Source: DASZGI01 sp035938995 (lineage in GTDB: Bacteria; Actinomycetota; Actinomycetes; Streptomycetales; Catenulisporaceae). Taken from it: a stretch of DNA of 24,669 bases. The translations under genes and the position numbers were made by a program. This document shows, piece after piece, positions 21,442 to 24,669 of the stretch (position 1 is its first letter; each line of letters begins with the position of its first letter). The stretch covers positions 1-24,669 of the forward strand of contig NZ_DASZGI010000374.1 of NCBI RefSeq assembly GCF_035938995.1, written 5' to 3'. The notes beneath the pieces were generated by a model. The model was not told the origin of the DNA. It worked only from the letters and a program-made list of their open reading frames with translations, and did not search any database.

Positions 21442-22200
21442 ATGCGTATCGCGCTCTTCGCGACCTGCCTGGTGGACGGCCTGTTCCCCGACGTGGGAAA
21501 GGCCACGGTGGCCCTGCTCAGGCGCCTCGGGCACCAGGTGGACCTGCCGCTGAGTCAGACCTGCTGCGGCCAGATGCATGTCAACACCGGCTATCCGGCG
21601 CAAGCGCTGCCCCTGGTGCGCAACTACGCCGACACGTTCGCGGACTACGAGGCGATCGTCGCGCCCAGCGGCTCCTGCACGGGCTCGATCCGGCATCAGC
21701 ACGCGGATCTCGCCGAACGCTTCGGCGACGCCGGCCTCGCAGCGCAAGCCCGTGAGGTCGCAGCGCGCACCTACGAGCTCTCCGAATTCCTGGTCGACGT
21801 CCTCGGCGTCACAGACGTCGGCGCGTACTACCCGCACCGGGTGACTTACCACCCCACCTGCCACTCGCTGCGCCTGCTGCGCGTGGGCGACCGCCCCTAC
21901 CGGCTCCTGCGCGAGGTGCGTGGGCTGGAACTGGTCGAATTGCCGAACGCTGAGTCGTGCTGCGGCTTCGGCGGCACGTTCGCGCTCAAGAACGGCGAGG
22001 TGTCCACCGCGATGCTCGCCGACAAGATGCGCGCCGTGCAGGACACCCGATCCGACGTCTGCACCGCAGGGGACTCCTCCTGCCTCATGCACATCGGCGG
22101 CGGGCTGACCCGGCTGCGCGCCGGAGTCCGCACCGTCCACCTGGCCGAGATCCTGGCCTCGACCCAAGACGACTCCCGCGTTAAAGGCAGGGCTCGATGA
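21442..22200 (+). CDS. lutA: L-lactate utilisation protein LutA (CCG-domain iron-sulfur subunit)
   Basis: A 252-residue protein with two CCG domains: C9 and SQTCCGQ (C41-C42), SGSCTG, then HPTCHSLR, AESCCGFGG and DSSCLMHIGGG. CCG motifs bind iron-sulfur clusters in LutA, LldE and heterodisulfide reductase-type subunits. With LutB and LutC it forms the FMN-independent complex that oxidises L-lactate to pyruvate in the cytoplasm. ATG 21442 has an ideal AGGAGGTG ribosome site; the open frame upstream runs through the operators. It is the first gene of the operon and overlaps lutB by ATGA. Confidence 0.93.
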   Translation: MRIALFATCLVDGLFPDVGKATVALLRRLGHQVDLPLSQTCCGQMHVNTGYPAQALPLVRNYADTFADYEAIVAPSGSCTGSIRHQHADLAERFGDAGLAAQAREVAARTYELSEFLVDVLGVTDVGAYYPHRVTYHPTCHSLRLLRVGDRPYRLLREVRGLELVELPNAESCCGFGGTFALKNGEVSTAMLADKMRAVQDTRSDVCTAGDSSCLMHIGGGLTRLRAGVRTVHLAEILASTQDDSRVKGRAR

Positions 22201-23690
22201 CCGCGCACACCGCACCGACCAGCGGCGGGACGTTCCTCGGCATGCCCGTCGCCGGGCCGACCGGCCGGCTGCGCGCGGCCCGGCCCTTCCCGGCCGCCGC
22301 GCACGACGCGCTCGGCGACGCGCAGTTGCGCCGCAACCTCGGCAACGCGACCGCCACGATCCGGGCCAAGCGCGCGCGGGTCGTCGGCGAACTGCCGGAC
22401 TGGGCGGGGCTGCGCGCGGCCGGGGCGGCGATCAAGGACGACGTGCTCGCCCACCTCGACACCTACCTCGTCCAGCTTGAGGAGCAGGTCACCAAGCGCG
22501 GCGGAACCGTGCACTGGGCCCGCGACGCCGACGAGGCCTGCCGGATCGTCACCGGGCTGGTGCGCAACACGGGCGCCCGCGAGGTGGTCAAGGTCAAGTC
22601 GATGGCGACGCAGGAGATCGGGCTCAACGAGTACTTGGCCACGGCCGGGATCGACGCGGTCGAGACGGACCTGGCCGAGCTGATCGTGCAGCTCGGCCAC
22701 GATGAGCCGAGCCACATCCTGGTGCCGGCGATCCACCGCAACCGCAGCGAGATCCGGGAGATCTTCCTGCGCGAGATGCCCGGGGTGGACCCGGCGCTCA
22801 CCGACGACCCGCCCGCACTGGCCGAGGCCGCCCGCCGCCACCTGCGCCGCAGGTTCCTCGCCGCCGAGGTGGCGATCAGCGGGGCGAACTTCGCGATCGC
22901 CGAGACGGGCACGCTGTGCGTGGTCGAGTCCGAGGGCAACGGCCGGATGTGCCTGACCCTCCCGCGCACCCTGATCACCGTGATGGGCATCGAGAAGCTG
23001 CTGCCCGCCTGGAGCGACCTCGAGGTCTTCCTCCAACTGCTGCCGCGCTCCTCGACCGGAGAGCGGATGAACCCGTACACCTCCATGTGGACCGGCGCGA
23101 CCGAGGACCAGGATTTCCACCTGATCCTGCTGGACAACGGCCGCACCGCGACGCTGGCGGACCCGCGCGGCCGCGCCGCGCTGCGCTGCATCAGATGTTC
23201 GGCTTGTCTGAACGTCTGCCCGGTCTACGAGCGCACCGGCGGCCACGCCTATGGCACCGTCTATCCGGGGCCGATCGGCGCGGTCCTCTCGCCGCAGCTC
23301 ACCGGCGTCGCCGACAATCCGACGCTGCCGTTCGCCTCCTCGCTGTGCGGCGCCTGCTTCGACGCGTGTCCGGTGGCGATCGACATCCCGTCGATGCTGG
23401 TGCACCTCAGATCCCGGGTCGTCGATGCCAAGCACGACGCGCATCCGCTCGCGCCGCCGACGCCCGAGGCCGCCGCGATGGGTGCGGCAGCCTGGGTCAT
23501 GCGCGATCCCAAGCGCTGGACCCGCGCGCTGCGCCTCGCCCCGCTCCTGCGCTTTGTGCGAAGACTGCGTTCACTGCTGCCGCCGCTCTCGGCGTGGACG
23601 GCGTCGCGCGACCTGCCCAATCCGCCGCGCGAATCGCTGAGGGACTGGTGGGTGCGTGAAGGCAGCATCCAGGACGGGAGTCACCGATGA
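22197..23690 (+). CDS. lutB: L-lactate utilisation protein LutB (iron-sulfur electron transfer subunit)
   Basis: A 497-residue protein. The N-terminal 300 residues form an LUD-type domain with VVKVKSMATQEIGLNEYLATAGIDAVETDLAELIVQL and GANFAIAETGTLCVVESEGN. Then come two ferredoxin-like cluster sites: C331-x2-C334-x2-C337-x3-C341-P (CIRCSACLNVCP) and C384-x2-C387-x3-C391-P (CGACFDACP). A basic C-terminal tail ends in LRDWWVREG. This is the full LutB/YkgF architecture and normal length. Its ATG overlaps lutA's stop and its own stop overlaps lutC's start (both ATGA), indicating coupled translation. It passes electrons from lactate oxidation to the respiratory chain. Confidence 0.95.
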   Translation: MTAHTAPTSGGTFLGMPVAGPTGRLRAARPFPAAAHDALGDAQLRRNLGNATATIRAKRARVVGELPDWAGLRAAGAAIKDDVLAHLDTYLVQLEEQVTKRGGTVHWARDADEACRIVTGLVRNTGAREVVKVKSMATQEIGLNEYLATAGIDAVETDLAELIVQLGHDEPSHILVPAIHRNRSEIREIFLREMPGVDPALTDDPPALAEAARRHLRRRFLAAEVAISGANFAIAETGTLCVVESEGNGRMCLTLPRTLITVMGIEKLLPAWSDLEVFLQLLPRSSTGERMNPYTSMWTGATEDQDFHLILLDNGRTATLADPRGRAALRCIRCSACLNVCPVYERTGGHAYGTVYPGPIGAVLSPQLTGVADNPTLPFASSLCGACFDACPVAIDIPSMLVHLRSRVVDAKHDAHPLAPPTPEAAAMGAAAWVMRDPKRWTRALRLAPLLRFVRRLRSLLPPLSAWTASRDLPNPPRESLRDWWVREGSIQDGSHR

Positions 23691-24334
23691 GCGCGCGCGA
23701 CGAGATCCTCGGCCGCATCCGAACCGCTTTAGCCGATCGCCCGAGCCCTGAGGCAGTCCCGCGTGCCTATCGCGCGGCGGGCAGCATGCCTGCGGACATG
23801 GAGCAGTTCGTCGATCGGCTCGTCGACTACCGCGCGACAGTCCACCGCTGCGCGGCCGACGCCGAAGCGGTCGCCGCCGCCGTCGCCGAGATCCTCGGGG
23901 GCCGCGGGTTCGCGAGCGTGGTCGTGCCGGACGGGTTCCCGCAAGCGTGGCTGCCGCAGTCGGTGGAGGCGGTCCGCGAACCGGTGACGAACGCGCAGCT
24001 CGACGAGGTCGGCGCGGTGCTGACCACGTGCGCCGTGGCGGTCGCCGAGACCGGGACGATCGTGCTCGACGCGGGTCCGGGGCAGGGTCCGCGCGCACTG
24101 ACCCTGGTGCCCGACTACCACCTGGTCGTCGTGCGCGCGGATCAGGTGCGTGCGATCGTCCCGGACGCCGTCGCGGCGTTGACGCCCGAGCGTCCGCTGA
24201 CGTGGATCAGCGGGCCGAGCGCCACCAGCGACATCGAGCTGCGCCGCGTCGAGGGGGTGCACGGGCCCCGGACGCTGGACGTCCTCATCGCCGCCGCCGC
24301 CGCGGACACGCTCACCGACGAGGCGCGTACATGA
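23687..24334 (+). CDS. lutC: L-lactate utilisation protein LutC (LUD domain)
   Basis: A 215-residue LUD-domain protein: MSARDEILGRIRTALA at the N-terminus, then DEVGAVLTTCAVAVAETGTIVLDAG, RALTLVPDYHLVVV and LTWISGPSATSDIELRRVEGVHGPRTLDVLI. The AETGT and SGPSATxDIE motifs are diagnostic of LutC/YkgG. It completes the lactate oxidation complex with LutA and LutB. GGGAG precedes the ATG, which overlaps the lutB stop. No lactate permease is seen in the window. The 3' end overlaps the convergent YnfA-family gene by 23 bases. Confidence 0.95.
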   Translation: MSARDEILGRIRTALADRPSPEAVPRAYRAAGSMPADMEQFVDRLVDYRATVHRCAADAEAVAAAVAEILGGRGFASVVVPDGFPQAWLPQSVEAVREPVTNAQLDEVGAVLTTCAVAVAETGTIVLDAGPGQGPRALTLVPDYHLVVVRADQVRAIVPDAVAALTPERPLTWISGPSATSDIELRRVEGVHGPRTLDVLIAAAAADTLTDEART

Positions 24335-24644
24335 TCAGTCCGACGCCGGCCAGGCAGACCAGCGCCCCGGCGATGTCGTAGCGGTCCGGCCGGAAGCCGT
24401 CGAAAGCGACGCCCCACAGCAGCGAACCGGCGACGAACACCCCGCCGTACGCCGCGAGGATCCGGCCGAACTGCGCATTGGGCTGGAGCGTGGCCACGAA
24501 CCCGTAGATCCCGAGCACCACCACGCCGAGCCCGGCCAGCCACCACGGCCGGTGCTCGCGCACGGCCAGCCACACGAGGTAGGCGCCGCCGATCTCGCAC
24601 AGCGCAGAGAGGACGAACAACCCGATCGAGCGCGCGACCAGCAT
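24312..24644 (-). CDS. YnfA/UPF0060-family small membrane protein
   Basis: A 110-residue protein with four likely membrane spans: IGLFVLSALCEIGGAYLVWLAV, WLAGLGVVVLGIYGFVATL, GRILAAYGGVFVAGSLLWGVAF and IAGALVCLAGVGLIMY. CEIGGAYLVW, the loop QPNAQFGRILAAYGGVF and DGFRPDRYDIAGA are hallmark stretches of UPF0060 (YnfA). The family resembles small multidrug resistance pumps, but its function is not settled. ATG 24644 has GGGAG upstream. The gene is complete, and its last 23 bases overlap the end of lutC on the other strand. Confidence 0.92.
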   Translation of the reverse strand: MLVARSIGLFVLSALCEIGGAYLVWLAVREHRPWWLAGLGVVVLGIYGFVATLQPNAQFGRILAAYGGVFVAGSLLWGVAFDGFRPDRYDIAGALVCLAGVGLIMYAPRR

Positions 24645-24669
24645 CGGCGGCTCCCTTCCTCCGACGCTG

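Overview
The window is GC-rich throughout (roughly 70% or more by eye) with strong G/C bias at third codon positions. Genes are tightly packed, GTG starts and 4-base ATGA/GTGA overlaps are common, and there is a complete four-gene conservon. Together these point to a filamentous actinobacterium of the Streptomyces/Catenulispora kind. About 22 protein genes are supportable. I see no tRNA, rRNA or CRISPR array.

Layout. (1) 41-994 (-): an aromatase/cyclase of the didomain type II polyketide class, divergent from a SAM methyltransferase (1518-2282, +) that appears to be read from a leaderless promoter. (2) 2357-5227 (-): a complete NMT1/SsuA-type ABC importer (ATPase, permease, lipoprotein). (3) 5369-6487 (+): an IS4-type transposase-derived ORF that has lost its YREK signature. 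(4) 6699-10873 (+): a conservon, with NIT-domain histidine kinase, Roadblock/LC7 protein, DUF742 protein and small GTPase. (5) 10973-12537 (-): a secreted alginate-lyase-family enzyme preceded by a coupled 70-codon ORF that may be a stub of a second lyase. Upstream is a comparatively AT-rich stretch with three palindromes. (6) 12856-14907: a class V aminotransferase fold protein, divergent from an unrecognised membrane protein. (7) 14909-17274 (-): a two-gene operon of MFS exporter and Gfo/Idh/MocA-type oxidoreductase with a perfect 14-bp palindrome in its leader. (8) 17438-19301: an aldo/keto reductase divergent from a LysR regulator. (9) 19389-20522 (-): a secreted PQQ-like beta-propeller protein. 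(10) 20639-24334: an LldR-like GntR/FCD regulator divergent from lutABC (L-lactate oxidation), with two TGGT-N3-ACCA operators between them. (11) 24312-24644 (-): a YnfA-family membrane protein whose 3' end overlaps lutC.

How the genes work together. The best-defined units are the lactate module (regulator, two operators, three enzyme subunits coupled by ATGA overlaps), the ABC importer and the conservon. The most unusual items are the catalytically dead but full-length IS4-derived gene with decayed ends just upstream of the conservon, the long inverted repeat straddling the methyltransferase stop codon, the lyase stub coupled to an intact lyase, and several palindromic operator candidates without an obvious regulator gene. 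I found no clearly new multi-gene defence or signalling system. All calls are by reading only; no database search was run.
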